From: VGMD01 sp964552055 | GTDB taxonomy: Bacteria > Chlamydiota > Chlamydiia > Chlamydiales > 2-12-FULL-49-11 | Assembly (NCBI GenBank): GCA_964552055.1 | Contig: CAZKFL010000007.1 | Location: forward strand, 1 to 63,138 | Direction of reading: 5' to 3' | DNA length: 63,138 bases | In this document: piece by piece, positions 35,902-44,849 of the stretch | Layout: every line of letters begins with the position of its first letter | How positions within the stretch are numbered: the stretch's first letter is position 1 | The notes under the pieces: generated by a model | The model's database searches: none | The model's input: the letters and a program-made list of their open reading frames with translations, nothing else | Told to the model about the DNA's origin: nothing | Program-made: the position numbers and the translations under genes

Positions 35902-35910
35902 CTTCCCTCC
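35902..35910 (-). promoter_or_regulatory. Ribosome binding site pointing to the ATA start
   Basis: GGAGGGAAG on the minus strand directly precedes ATA at 35901. It is the only strong Shine-Dalgarno near the phospholipase D-like gene and lies upstream of an exported-protein N terminus, so it decides the start. Confidence 0.6.
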
Positions 35911-35932
35911 TAGAAAATTAAGTATTAGCAGA

Positions 35933-36214
35933 TTACGCGTTAGCTAATGCCTTTCTTTTTTTCATGCGCTTTAGTACGCCGTCTATTCCAACTTTATCAA
36001 TAATACGGATTCCATGAGCGGAAACCTTAAGAGAGACAAATCGATTTTCTTCGGGAGACCAAAATTTTTGCACAAATAAGTTAGGTCTGTACTGTCTTTT
36101 GCTTGATCCAGTAATATTAAGACCGATTCCTTTATTTTTTTTTGCGATACCACGATATTGGTAAGATCTTCCTTTACCGAAACGCTTTTCTGTAACTTCA
36201 CATACTCTAGACAT
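35933..36214 (-). CDS. rpmB: Ribosomal protein L28
   Basis: This 93-residue basic protein has the chlamydial L28 features RGIAKKNKGIGLNITGSSKR, WSPEENRFVSLKVSAHGIR and IDKVGIDG. TGAGGA upstream supports the ATG at 36214. It precedes the phospholipase D-like gene by 31 bases on the same strand and follows brnQ. Confidence 0.95.
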   Translation of the reverse strand: MSRVCEVTEKRFGKGRSYQYRGIAKKNKGIGLNITGSSKRQYRPNLFVQKFWSPEENRFVSLKVSAHGIRIIDKVGIDGVLKRMKKRKALANA

Positions 36215-36274
36215 AAATTCCTCACAAAATTTGGCTGCAATTCTACCATATATCCTTAAATTCCACAAGAGAAT

Positions 36275-37450
36275 CTAACTTTTAGCAAAGTAAAGGATGG
36301 CTGAAGCTGCAAAGGTTAAAAAGACGGGGAGCTTAATAGCTTTAAATCCGGTCTTGTAATAAATAATATTTAATACGGTTAGTACGATCAATCCTGGATA
36401 ACAAATTTCTAGAATCGGCCCTAAAAGCAAAGAGATTCCTTTAAATCCTAGGTTCGCAAAAACTGTTGAAATTAATAATGTTACTGTCAAAGATGCAATA
36501 GGTTGTATTTTCTCCTTGCATAAGTCTTTAGATAAGTAGTCTGCAAAAATAAGGGTCAGTGTGATTGCAGTTGTTAGGCAAGCGGTTACAATTGCAATTG
36601 CTGCAATAAAGCCTCCAACAGGACCTAAAAGTTTTTTTGCTATTTGGCCGAGTAACTCTTCAGATCCGCAGTTAAGGGTTGGAGCATGCGCGCAAGCTAT
36701 ATAAGAAAGGCCTATATAGGTTACCAGTAAAAGGGATGCAGCAATTAGACTTGTGAATAGCACTTTCTGATTTAAGGCTTTCTCCGAATTAACTTCATTT
36801 TGAAAGTGAGGGAGAACTACTGTTGCAAATAAAAATGCTGCAATAAGGTCCATGGTATTGTATCCGCCAAGAAGACCTTGCATAAAGCTATCCCATGGAT
36901 GGACTTCGAAGGTAGGGGTAGCGCCTGGATAGATGATTCCAGAAGTAAACAGGCATGCAAGTGAAATGAGCAGAATTGGCGTTAAAATAATTCCAAGTAT
37001 ACTAATAAGATTTTGTTTCTTAAAGCTGCAAAGAAAAATCACTACTGCTACACATGCGCAAAAAACAGGTAGTGAAATGTTAAATAGATAGGGCTTTAAA
37101 ATAGCGTGCATAAGAGTGAATAATCTGGGAATAACGCCAACTGGTCCCAAAATAAGTTGTAAAAGAAGGAGAAGTAAAAAACCAGGGATTTGTCCAATTC
37201 GCCCCAAGAAATTTCTACAGTTTGCCTGAAAAAAAATCATTCCCGCAAGTCCTAGAAAGGGGACAATTACGGCCGTAAGCGCAAGGCCAAAAACAGCATA
37301 ACCAAAATTTCCAGAAGTTGCTTTCCCGATAAGGAGGGGAAAAATCAAGTTTCCCGCGCCAAAAAACATAGAAAAAAGAGCAAAGCCTGTAGTAAATACG
37401 TTTGAAACTTTTGCTTTTGAAAGAGTTTCTCTTTTCGCTTGAATATGCAT
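36275..37450 (-). CDS. brnQ: Branched-chain amino acid transporter BrnQ
   Basis: The 391-residue protein has about 12 membrane segments and the LIVCS-family N terminus GFALFSMFFGAGNLIFPLLIG. BrnQ imports leucine, isoleucine and valine by sodium symport, useful in an organism that depends on host amino acids. AAGGGA precedes the ATG. Length is slightly below the usual 430, with the end at a final hydrophobic helix. Confidence 0.93.
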   Translation of the reverse strand: MHIQAKRETLSKAKVSNVFTTGFALFSMFFGAGNLIFPLLIGKATSGNFGYAVFGLALTAVIVPFLGLAGMIFFQANCRNFLGRIGQIPGFLLLLLLQLILGPVGVIPRLFTLMHAILKPYLFNISLPVFCACVAVVIFLCSFKKQNLISILGIILTPILLISLACLFTSGIIYPGATPTFEVHPWDSFMQGLLGGYNTMDLIAAFLFATVVLPHFQNEVNSEKALNQKVLFTSLIAASLLLVTYIGLSYIACAHAPTLNCGSEELLGQIAKKLLGPVGGFIAAIAIVTACLTTAITLTLIFADYLSKDLCKEKIQPIASLTVTLLISTVFANLGFKGISLLLGPILEICYPGLIVLTVLNIIYYKTGFKAIKLPVFLTFAASAILYFAKS

Positions 37451-37497
37451 GGTTTCCCTTAAAAATTACAAAATTCTATCATGATTTATCAGGTCCG

Positions 37498-38007
37498 TCA
37501 ACTCTCTTTTTTAAAATAATAGTTAAAGGCGCGAGTCCAGTGTCCACCGCTTTGGTCTATCTCAGCTGTTACCACATGATGAAGTCGAATTTGAAGTCCT
37601 AATTCTTTTTGTGCTTTAGGGGTTATTGCGGGCCAATAGCTTACTGTAGATGGAGGAATAGGGGAAAAAACAGGTCTGTCTAATTGTGAATCTCGCCAAA
37701 GGGTGTCTTGGGTAAGTTCTGCATCTTCAGCAATTTCTAGCTGAAGAACTACTGGAATATCGCCTCGCCCTGTTCTACTATGAGCAAAAATCTGGGCAAT
37801 ACGGATGGAATCTGAGAAAAATAGATTTCATTCTTTTCTTGCTATTTTTGGAGCGCTCGTTACAGGACATCCCATATATCCTATAAATTTTTGCCCATCT
37901 AGTGGAGGTAGTGGAGAAAGTTGTTTTGGTGGAAAAGCATCCTTTACAGTCTTATCAACTGTATAGCCAGTAAATCCAATTGCGCCAATTCTAAATGCAT
38001 TTATCAT
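37498..38007 (-). pseudogene. Interrupted gene with in-frame TGA after the carrier gene
   Basis: From an ATG at 38007, which directly follows the stop of the carrier gene (TGA then ATG), one frame runs 169 codons and is broken only by a TGA at 37828-37830. The two halves read on smoothly: ...APKIARKE, stop, NLFFSDSIRIAQIFAH... A tryptophan codon (TGG) at that place would restore it. The product is not recognised; it has a proline-rich part (PPKQLSPLPPLDG) and ends HWTRAFNYYFKKES. It could be a recent pseudogene, a sequencing error or readthrough. Confidence 0.6.
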
Positions 38008-38841
38008 TCATTCCTCCAAAATGTTGCAAATTTTTTTTGCAAAATACGGTATTGTAATTGAACATCCTGTAAAAAGAATAATTCTGGGGACAGCGCCTTT
38101 ATAAAACCTCTTTGCTCCGGATTCAGAATACATTTCTCTAATTGCATCTTTAATGGGGATCTTTCCATCACGCTGCTGCCTGTAGGTTGCCAAAGTATCA
38201 GCAGGTTGTGTTAATAGCGCGCCTGCTCCTCCTGCTGCTAAAGCTCCAGTATTGGATAGTGTCTTGCTTTCTGTTTTTTCATAGACATATTTTTTTGCAG
38301 CAGGGCCTGCAAAGAGCATAACTCCTGTAAATCCAGCTTCCCTGATCATTAATTCGGGAAGTCCTGCCCAAGGTCTTGTGATTCCCTGTTTTAACATGTG
38401 TCGAATTGCAGTAATCGGTCCTGATTTTAGTGTTTGTTGTGTCAGTATAGTGTTTTCTACAGGTGTTGATCCAACAATAGCTCCTAACATCCCGCTTGAA
38501 ATTGCAGCCAGTAGACCATGAGTTTTAGATTCCCTGTTATAGCCCGGAATCTTCTGAATCAATCGATTAAAAGTCATGCTTGTTGTGGATGCTACCATAA
38601 CAGCTGTTGAAAAAGCAGAAGATCCACGGTAAAGTTCTAAGGGATGAAGAGCTTTTAAGAATTTCCCATTATTTAGTTCAATAATATCATGAGGTACAAG
38701 GGCTCCTGTCTGAAAAAGTTTTTTTAGTCCTTCAAAAGGAAAGCAAAATATACCACCTAACCCACCCCCACCTGCTCCACTTATTAAAGTGTTTCTGAAA
38801 CTAGAATCAATACTTTGATTGGGAATTATTGGACCTGGCAT
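38008..38841 (-). CDS. Mitochondrial carrier (SLC25)-like protein
   Basis: The 277-residue protein has the three-fold repeat of eukaryotic mitochondrial carriers. Each repeat has a glycine-rich first helix ending in the Px(D/E) signature (GGIFCFPFEGLKKLFQ; GAIVGSTPVENTILTQQ; GALLTQPADTLATYRQQ) and a second helix with a G(x)P/R pattern (LYRGSSAF; PWAGLPELMIREAGF; RFYKGAVPRIILF). Carriers swap metabolites such as nucleotides across the inner mitochondrial membrane. They are almost absent from bacteria; the Legionella effector LncP is a known exception. AAAGG precedes the ATG at 38841. Divergent from murJ. Confidence 0.82.
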   Translation of the reverse strand: MPGPIIPNQSIDSSFRNTLISGAGGGGLGGIFCFPFEGLKKLFQTGALVPHDIIELNNGKFLKALHPLELYRGSSAFSTAVMVASTTSMTFNRLIQKIPGYNRESKTHGLLAAISSGMLGAIVGSTPVENTILTQQTLKSGPITAIRHMLKQGITRPWAGLPELMIREAGFTGVMLFAGPAAKKYVYEKTESKTLSNTGALAAGGAGALLTQPADTLATYRQQRDGKIPIKDAIREMYSESGAKRFYKGAVPRIILFTGCSITIPYFAKKICNILEE

Positions 38842-38940
38842 AAATGAACCTTTGTAAATTGATGACAAAGATTTTAGCACAGCAGTTCGAAATATAGCAA
38901 TTTGATTTTGTATAATTATTGAATGAGTTAACATAAATTT

Positions 38941-40545
38941 ATGAGAGATGGAGATACGCATAGATCAGTGGCAAGGTCTGCCTCGCATTTTTTAACCGGT
39001 ACTTTTATTAGTAGATTTACTGGTATGGTGAGAGATCTTTCTATGGCGTATTGTTTTGGAACATCTTACGCAGTTGCAGCCTTTCTTGTTGCGTTTAGAT
39101 TAGCCAATTTATTAAGGCGCCTTTTTGGTGAGGGCGCTCTCTTAAATGGCTTTATTCCCTTTTTTGAAAACGTTCGCAAAGAAGATCCAGTAAAAGGAGC
39201 TAAATTCTTTAGAGATCTTTTTTGGTCGCTTACTTTTGTTCTGCTCGCAATTATCGTTACACTAGAGCTTATATTAATTTGTGTGCTCTCTTTTATGACT
39301 CTGGATGAGCCGGTTAGACGAATTATCTATATGACAATGTGTATGCTTCCTGGCATACTGTTTATTTGTCTTTTTGGGCTTTCTATGGCGCTTCTTCAGT
39401 GTGAGAAGAAGTTTTTTTTATCAGGTGTTGCCCCGGTAGCATTTAATATTGTCTGGATATCTGCGATTTGGCTTTTTCGCAAGCACCATCCTTATAGCGC
39501 TATGATGGGAATTTCTAGTGGGATTGTCTTGGCATTTTTCTTGCAGTGGTGGGTAACAGTTCCAGGACTTAAAAGATATGTCCGAGAGTTTTTGACTTTA
39601 AAAGAGTGGTTTCAAGCAAAAATATTTTCCATTGAATTGAAAAGTATGTTGGCTCCTCTTTTTTTAGGAGTAGTTGGTGTTGCAGCTGTGCAGGTTAATA
39701 GCGCAATTGATGTGATCATTGCTTGCTTTTCTTCTATGGAGGGACCAGCTTACTTAAGTTATGCACATAGATTGCAGCAATTACCTCTAGCGCTATTTGG
39801 AATTGCAATCTCTTCAGCCCTAATGCCCCCTCTAACAAGAGCTATGAAACTTGGAGATAAGGATCATTTCCAATCCCTTTTAAGCTTTGGGTTTGTGAGA
39901 ACATTTAGTCTTCTTTTGCCTGGTACAATTGCCATTTTTGTTCTTGGAGGACTTTCGGTAAATCTTCTGTATGGTCGAGGCATGTTTTCTAACCTTTCGA
40001 CAATACATACGACAAGGTGTCTTTGGGGTTATGGAATAGGACTTGTTCCTTCAGCATTTGTGCTCATTTTAGCTCCAGCATTTTATGCAAAAAATGATTT
40101 TTGGACGCCCACTTTAGCTTCTCTATGGAGCGTTGCAATTAATTTAGTCCTTAGCTCTGTTATGGTTTTCGTATTTAAGCAAGGCGGCGCAAGTATTGCT
40201 ATAGCTACAAGCATTGCTTCATTTTTTAACATGGGATTTTTGTTATATCGCCTTGACATTGAAGTGATAAGGCCGCTTGTTAGATCATTTCTAAAAACAA
40301 CAATTTCAGCAGTTTTTGCTGGTATTGTAACAATTTTATTTGGCCATTTTGTTTTGACTGAGCCCTCCCTCAAATTATGGACAGGTAATCTTGATATCCA
40401 TTTTGCAAGAGGGCTGTTTAAGCAAGTGCATCAATTTGGTCTGCAAACAGCAATTTTTGGAATTACATTTTTAATTATTTCTTACTTTATCCAAGCTGAG
40501 CATGTCCTCGATTTCTTCTCCTTTAAAGAAGAAATCGAATCTTAA
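38941..40545 (+). CDS. murJ: Lipid II flippase MurJ
   Basis: The 534-residue protein has about 14 membrane segments and MurJ/MviN features: FLTGTFISRFTGMVRDLSMA, FGEGALLNGFIPFF, and RAMKLGDKDHFQ later. MurJ flips the peptidoglycan precursor lipid II, consistent with the small peptidoglycan ring of chlamydiae. The stop is next to the stop of the convergent CsaA-like gene (4-base overlap). Confidence 0.94.
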   Translation: MRDGDTHRSVARSASHFLTGTFISRFTGMVRDLSMAYCFGTSYAVAAFLVAFRLANLLRRLFGEGALLNGFIPFFENVRKEDPVKGAKFFRDLFWSLTFVLLAIIVTLELILICVLSFMTLDEPVRRIIYMTMCMLPGILFICLFGLSMALLQCEKKFFLSGVAPVAFNIVWISAIWLFRKHHPYSAMMGISSGIVLAFFLQWWVTVPGLKRYVREFLTLKEWFQAKIFSIELKSMLAPLFLGVVGVAAVQVNSAIDVIIACFSSMEGPAYLSYAHRLQQLPLALFGIAISSALMPPLTRAMKLGDKDHFQSLLSFGFVRTFSLLLPGTIAIFVLGGLSVNLLYGRGMFSNLSTIHTTRCLWGYGIGLVPSAFVLILAPAFYAKNDFWTPTLASLWSVAINLVLSSVMVFVFKQGGASIAIATSIASFFNMGFLLYRLDIEVIRPLVRSFLKTTISAVFAGIVTILFGHFVLTEPSLKLWTGNLDIHFARGLFKQVHQFGLQTAIFGITFLIISYFIQAEHVLDFFSFKEEIES

Positions 40546-41084
40546 ATTATAAAACGTGTTCCATCTGCAACAGGGGCTGTTGATATAAAGGGGATGTTTT
40601 GGCCTAGTATATTTTTGTAACAGATAAGCGCTGCTGTCTGATCATGCCTGCATTCTCCCTTTAGATTTGCTAGCGCTATTACGCTCTTGCCAATAAATAT
40701 TCTTGAAGGATCTGTCTTTACAATAGTTATTTCTTTTTTGCCTGCATGCCTAAAATCAACAGTTAAAAATAGTGATTCAGGTTCACCAAATAATGGAACT
40801 ATATTTAGAATTGTACCTGCTACTAATTTAATCTTATCAAATTCAGCTTTTAAGGCAATTGGAGGCTTTCTATATCTCGCTTCATAGCAAATGGAAATCG
40901 GAGATCCGACAGGGATTTCCTCCCCGTCAGTTGATAAAAATATCTCGATATCTCCGTCCACTGTTTTGACGCGGTCTAATAATGGACTAGAAGTGTTGGC
41001 TACTGTAAGTAAATGCCCTTTTGCAAGATCATGCTCGACGTAAAATTGGTATGCTCCAAAAAAATCTAATGAAATTGAATTCAT
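40542..41084 (-). CDS. CsaA-like tRNA-binding protein, last gene of operon
   Basis: Residues 75-180 look like a CsaA/EMAPII-type tRNA-binding OB domain: FDKIKLVAGTI, SLFLTVDFRHAGKKEI, IGKSVIALANL. Residues 1-70 resemble the second half of another such domain (GHLLTVANTSSPLL, then EEIPVGSPISICYE). It is therefore a shorter relative of the tandem CsaA-like protein two genes upstream. Its ATG overlaps the stop of the heme-oxygenase-fold gene (ATGA), so the two are translationally coupled. The family call is by eye and moderate. Confidence 0.55.
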   Translation of the reverse strand: MNSISLDFFGAYQFYVEHDLAKGHLLTVANTSSPLLDRVKTVDGDIEIFLSTDGEEIPVGSPISICYEARYRKPPIALKAEFDKIKLVAGTILNIVPLFGEPESLFLTVDFRHAGKKEITIVKTDPSRIFIGKSVIALANLKGECRHDQTAALICYKNILGQNIPFISTAPVADGTRFII

Positions 41085-42001
41085 ACTCTCTCCTCCATTT
41101 TACAAATTGCTTTGCACCATTCAATATTCATATGATAGCACCGTTTAAAATAGGTAAAAAACTGTGATTTATGTTCTTCATCAACAATTGATTGCATGAG
41201 ATTTTTCACCATTTCAATATGGTAAGCTTCTCCTGGATCATCACCGCCTACATGAATTTTAAAGTATTCCAGATCCTCTTTATTTAGTTCTAATTCTGTT
41301 GAAAGTGAATGCCAAAGAGCTTCGATCATTTGGCCTGCATGAAGCTCAAAAGCAACCATCATAGCGCATCTTTCGGTATGATTATAAACCCCAAGTTTTC
41401 TTCCAAGAGCTGTTAAATAACAATGGGTGTGTGTGCAATAATTTGGCTCGATTTTCTCTTTAAATATAGTAGCCAAGTCTTTTTTTAAAATTCTCGAATG
41501 AAAATTTCTTGTATCTAGAATTTTTGGTAAAGCAGATATCCCTTCTGTTTTTAAAAGATATTGTCCCCCTGTTTCATCCCATGTAAGAAAGCTGCCTACA
41601 ACAAACGTTTTTTCCATTTTTGGTTCCATGGGAACATTTCTGCGAATAGCGTCCATTAATAGATCTCGATGTGCACCCGCTTGAATATAAGGAAATGCTT
41701 CTGACATTGCTAAATAACATCTCATAACATGTTTAGCATTTTCTTTAGTTAATCCGGTTGCAAATGGATGAATCTCAAAGTGGCTTGCTACTATCTCCAT
41801 GAGTTCTTCGCGCATCTCTTTTTCTTTGAGATTTCCTAGTTTAATTTCTATTCTTTTTGCAGGCGATGATGGGCCCAGCAGAAAACTTTTCGCAGCCGTT
41901 GCTCGTGGCAAATACTTTTGTAAACAGATGCTGTCTGAGTTGTGTCTAATTGGGGCATAACTTGGTAATAGCGATCCCCATCTTCTTAATGCTGATATCA
42001 T
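41081..42001 (-). CDS. Heme-oxygenase-fold (PqqC/CADD/TenA-like) protein
   Basis: The 306-residue, mostly helical protein has the pattern of the heme-oxygenase-like di-iron or cofactorless oxidase group: MVAFELHAGQMIEALWHSL with a glutamate, then YFKIHVGGDDPGEAYHIEMV with H, D and H candidates for metal binding. Chlamydial CADD (CT610), which makes p-aminobenzoate, belongs to this group; here spacing differs from HxxxDxxH, so the assignment is tentative. It sits between two CsaA-like tRNA-binding proteins in one operon (23-base gap upstream, 4-base overlap downstream). The substrate is unknown. Confidence 0.55.
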   Translation of the reverse strand: MISALRRWGSLLPSYAPIRHNSDSICLQKYLPRATAAKSFLLGPSSPAKRIEIKLGNLKEKEMREELMEIVASHFEIHPFATGLTKENAKHVMRCYLAMSEAFPYIQAGAHRDLLMDAIRRNVPMEPKMEKTFVVGSFLTWDETGGQYLLKTEGISALPKILDTRNFHSRILKKDLATIFKEKIEPNYCTHTHCYLTALGRKLGVYNHTERCAMMVAFELHAGQMIEALWHSLSTELELNKEDLEYFKIHVGGDDPGEAYHIEMVKNLMQSIVDEEHKSQFFTYFKRCYHMNIEWCKAICKMEERV

Positions 42002-42024
42002 ATTATTATCCCTTTTTTTAATGA

Positions 42025-42828
42025 TTAAGCTAAACGAAATCCATCTAGGACAGGTTTAGCAGGAATTATTGCAGCCATTCCTGCAACTGTTAAAATTGCG
42101 CCTGAAACATCTGCATCACTTGCGAAAGCAAATAGGCCTTTTAGCTCTTTTCGATCTAAATTTGTTAAGACTAGTATCTGCTTGCTGATAAGTGTTGCAA
42201 TTTTAAATTTGGGGTGAAATACACCCACGCAAAAAATACGTCCTACCTCTCCAAAATCTACAGTATAAGTGACCTTAACAAGGCTATCACGAAAAGCTCT
42301 ATCGTTTACTTCAAGGCCAACAACTGTTCCAATTCGTAAATCAATTGCTGAAAATTCGGGCCAGTTTAAATTTCTAGGATTGCTCTCTAGAATTTCTTCT
42401 GAGCCAAGAATTCCTACGCGGCTTCCGAGTGGCACAAGTGTGGAAGGCTTCATAAATACAGTTGTTTCTCGCTTTTCTATTGCATCCAATCCTTCTCTTT
42501 GAACTCCTGTTACAAGACAATCAGACATGATTTTTCCAATTTGCTTTCTTGGAAAATTAATATTGCAAAGGAGCTGCGCGCCATTTAAGTCTTCGATTGT
42601 GTGATTGGAAACAAGTTGAGCAGAACTTATATAGGTGTTTTTGCCTGTTAGTTCTAAATGCTCTGCCATTAATCTTTCTGAAAATAGTAACTTAATTAGA
42701 TATGCAGGAATTTTTGCGGTTATGTTAAGTTTTGGATCGGTAGCTTGTCCAATTGTTAGATAAGCTTTTGTAAATAAATCGAATCCAATTAGGCTCATTC
42801 TAGAACCTGGTCTTATTTCTGATGTCAT
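42025..42828 (-). CDS. Tandem CsaA-like tRNA-binding protein
   Basis: The 267-residue protein has two consecutive CsaA-type OB domains. The first (about residues 45-155) has ISSAQLVSNHTIEDLNG, NINFPRKQIGKIMSDCLVTG and VPLGSRVGI, closely like CsaA (SSAQI, VVNFPPKQIG). The second (about 160-260) has FSAIDLRIGTVVGLE, VKVTYTVDFGEVGRIF and ILVLTNLDRKELKG. Single-domain CsaA is a homodimeric tRNA-binding protein or chaperone; here the dimer appears to be fused. AGGGAGA precedes the ATG. First gene of the operon with the heme-oxygenase-fold gene. Confidence 0.7.
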   Translation of the reverse strand: MTSEIRPGSRMSLIGFDLFTKAYLTIGQATDPKLNITAKIPAYLIKLLFSERLMAEHLELTGKNTYISSAQLVSNHTIEDLNGAQLLCNINFPRKQIGKIMSDCLVTGVQREGLDAIEKRETTVFMKPSTLVPLGSRVGILGSEEILESNPRNLNWPEFSAIDLRIGTVVGLEVNDRAFRDSLVKVTYTVDFGEVGRIFCVGVFHPKFKIATLISKQILVLTNLDRKELKGLFAFASDADVSGAILTVAGMAAIIPAKPVLDGFRLA

Positions 42829-42964
42829 AAATTTCTCCCTAAATTTAAATTAATGAGAGGTTAAGCAGGGTTAAATTTAAAATCAAGAAAAATGCAGAAT
42901 TAGATTACCTTGCAAAAATCGATTCTTGATTTAAAGCATCCGTTTGGTGTAAAAAAATTTCTAT

Positions 42965-44392
42965 ATGGTAATTTTGGAAGAAATAGATTTTTTAGTCATT
43001 GGCTCAGGACCTGCTGGACAAAAAGGGGCTATTCAGGCAAGTAAAAGCGGTAGGAAAGTTACTGTAATTGAGGGCTATGAAACAGGTGGTTCATCACTTT
43101 GGACAGGAACTATTCCGTCTAAAGCCCTTCGTGAAGCAATTCTTGATTTAACGAATTTTACACAGAATAGTTTTTATGCTGAACATCATAAATTACCTAA
43201 AACGCATGAGATTTCTATTTCCGATCTTAACTTCCGTGTGAACTGGGTTAAGGCTCATTTAAAAGAGACGATTTCAAAACAGCTTCAAAAAAATGGGATA
43301 GAAGTTGTTTCTGGGAATGGAAGGTTTATTGATGCACATACAGTGGCTCTGAGTAAGAATGGGAAAGAGGTAAGAAGGTTTTTCGCTAAAACAATTCTTT
43401 TGGCAACAGGTTCAAAACCAAGATGTCCAAAAGAAATTCCGTTTGATGGCAAAAAAGTTTTTAATTCAACTACTCTTTTAGATATGGATAACATTCCTAA
43501 ATCAATGATTGTAATTGGAGCGGGAGTGATTGGAACAGAGTATGCAAGTATGTTCTGTGTGCTTGGAACAAAGGTAACTCTTGTAGACAAGAGGACTCGA
43601 ATTCTTTCTCATTTAGATAAAGAAATTGGAGATCATCTTCAAGTTTGTTTAGAGCGAAATCATCTAATATTCATGGGAGGAAAGGATTATCAGAAAATTC
43701 TTGTGAATGAAAAAGGTGTTGAAGTTGTTTTTACGGATGGTACAAGCATAAGTGCAGAAACTGTGTTAGTTGCTGCAGGAAGAGAAGCGAATGTGGATTT
43801 TCTGGAAATCAATCATGCGGGTTTAAGTCTCAATCAAAAAGGGTATCTGGAAGTTAACGAGTATTATCAAACAAAAATCGAGCATATCTTTGCAGCGGGC
43901 GATATTATTGACGGTTCTTGCCTTTCTTCAACTGCATATGTGCAGGGAAGACTTGCTGGTTTAAGTGCGTGTGGAGAAAAAAGTTCTCATTTTAAAAACC
44001 TTTATCCATACGGCATATATACGATTCCGGAGATTTCTAGCATTGGTAAAACAGAAGAAGAATTAAAGGTTTTGGGTATTGAATACGAAGTTGGTAGGGC
44101 ATACTATTACGAAATTTCCAAGTGCATTATCACTGGGGCAGAATCAGGACTCTGCAAAATAATTTTTAATCCAAAAACTTTTGAACTTTTAGGCGCTCAC
44201 ATTATTGGGCTTGGAGCTACAGAATCAATACACCTTGCGCAAGTTGCAATTTCTTTTAATCTGAAAATGGATTACTTTGTAGAGCATGTTTTTAATTTTC
44301 CCACTTTCGCAGAAATGTATAGAATTTCTGCGTTGAATGGGATGAACAAATGTAAAAAAGGCAGTAAGAATGGCAATTTACAACATCTTTGA
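42965..44392 (+). CDS. sthA: Soluble pyridine nucleotide transhydrogenase-like flavoprotein
   Basis: This 475-residue flavoprotein has the FAD motif VIGSGPAGQKGA (about residue 11), the NAD motif VIGAGVIGTEYASMF and IFAAGDIIDG, and ends like SthA (FPTFAEMYRISALNGMN). The active-site segment GGSSLWTGTIPSKALR aligns with that of SthA and lacks both redox cysteines of lipoamide dehydrogenase, so it cannot use a disulfide. SthA moves hydride between NADH and NADP. Divergent from the CsaA-like operon; the 136 bases between should hold both promoters. Confidence 0.88.
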   Translation: MVILEEIDFLVIGSGPAGQKGAIQASKSGRKVTVIEGYETGGSSLWTGTIPSKALREAILDLTNFTQNSFYAEHHKLPKTHEISISDLNFRVNWVKAHLKETISKQLQKNGIEVVSGNGRFIDAHTVALSKNGKEVRRFFAKTILLATGSKPRCPKEIPFDGKKVFNSTTLLDMDNIPKSMIVIGAGVIGTEYASMFCVLGTKVTLVDKRTRILSHLDKEIGDHLQVCLERNHLIFMGGKDYQKILVNEKGVEVVFTDGTSISAETVLVAAGREANVDFLEINHAGLSLNQKGYLEVNEYYQTKIEHIFAAGDIIDGSCLSSTAYVQGRLAGLSACGEKSSHFKNLYPYGIYTIPEISSIGKTEEELKVLGIEYEVGRAYYYEISKCIITGAESGLCKIIFNPKTFELLGAHIIGLGATESIHLAQVAISFNLKMDYFVEHVFNFPTFAEMYRISALNGMNKCKKGSKNGNLQHL

Positions 44393-44849
44393 ATATAATG
44401 AAAAAGAGCTTGATGATAATCTTTCAGACCTTGCATCAGGGCCGCACATTGACCCAAACGGGATAGGCGCAAATCATATTCAAGGAGATTTCCCCAAAGA
44501 TAGCGGGAAAAGCAATGTTTTCTCAGCAATTGCCGCTAGATTTTTCTTTTTGCTCCTTCTTCTTGCAGATATTTTATGGGGTATTTACTCGTTTTTAGCA
44601 GTTATTGTGAAAGCCTTTTTGCATATCATCACATTTACTTCCATTTCATCTTTGAAAAAATCACTGGCTCGTTCTTACTTAAGTTTAAAAAGAGCAATTG
44701 TATCAGCTATAGCTCTTGTTATTGCTATATTTAGCCCAGCTCTTGGTATCATGTTTTCTTGTATGTACTTTCTTATGTATGATAAGGCGGGTGTTGAGGA
44801 AGTTGTTCCGGCATCCTTACGTGATCAGTTCCGCTTGCTCTTTCCATGA
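44370..44849 (+). CDS. Hypothetical membrane protein with hydrophobic hairpin
   Basis: The 159-residue protein has a polar N-terminal 45 residues and two long hydrophobic regions (about residues 55-88 and 105-137). This resembles Inc-type membrane proteins, but no family is recognised. It overlaps the end of sthA by 23 bases and converges on the kinase-like gene, overlapping it by 33 bases. The start has only a weak Shine-Dalgarno. Confidence 0.6.
   Translation: MAIYNIFEYNEKELDDNLSDLASGPHIDPNGIGANHIQGDFPKDSGKSNVFSAIAARFFFLLLLLADILWGIYSFLAVIVKAFLHIITFTSISSLKKSLARSYLSLKRAIVSAIALVIAIFSPALGIMFSCMYFLMYDKAGVEEVVPASLRDQFRLLFP

Noticed and set aside
38842..38961. Longer N terminus of the carrier protein from 38961
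   Set aside because: It would overlap the murJ start and adds no carrier-like sequence; AAAGG supports the ATG at 38841.
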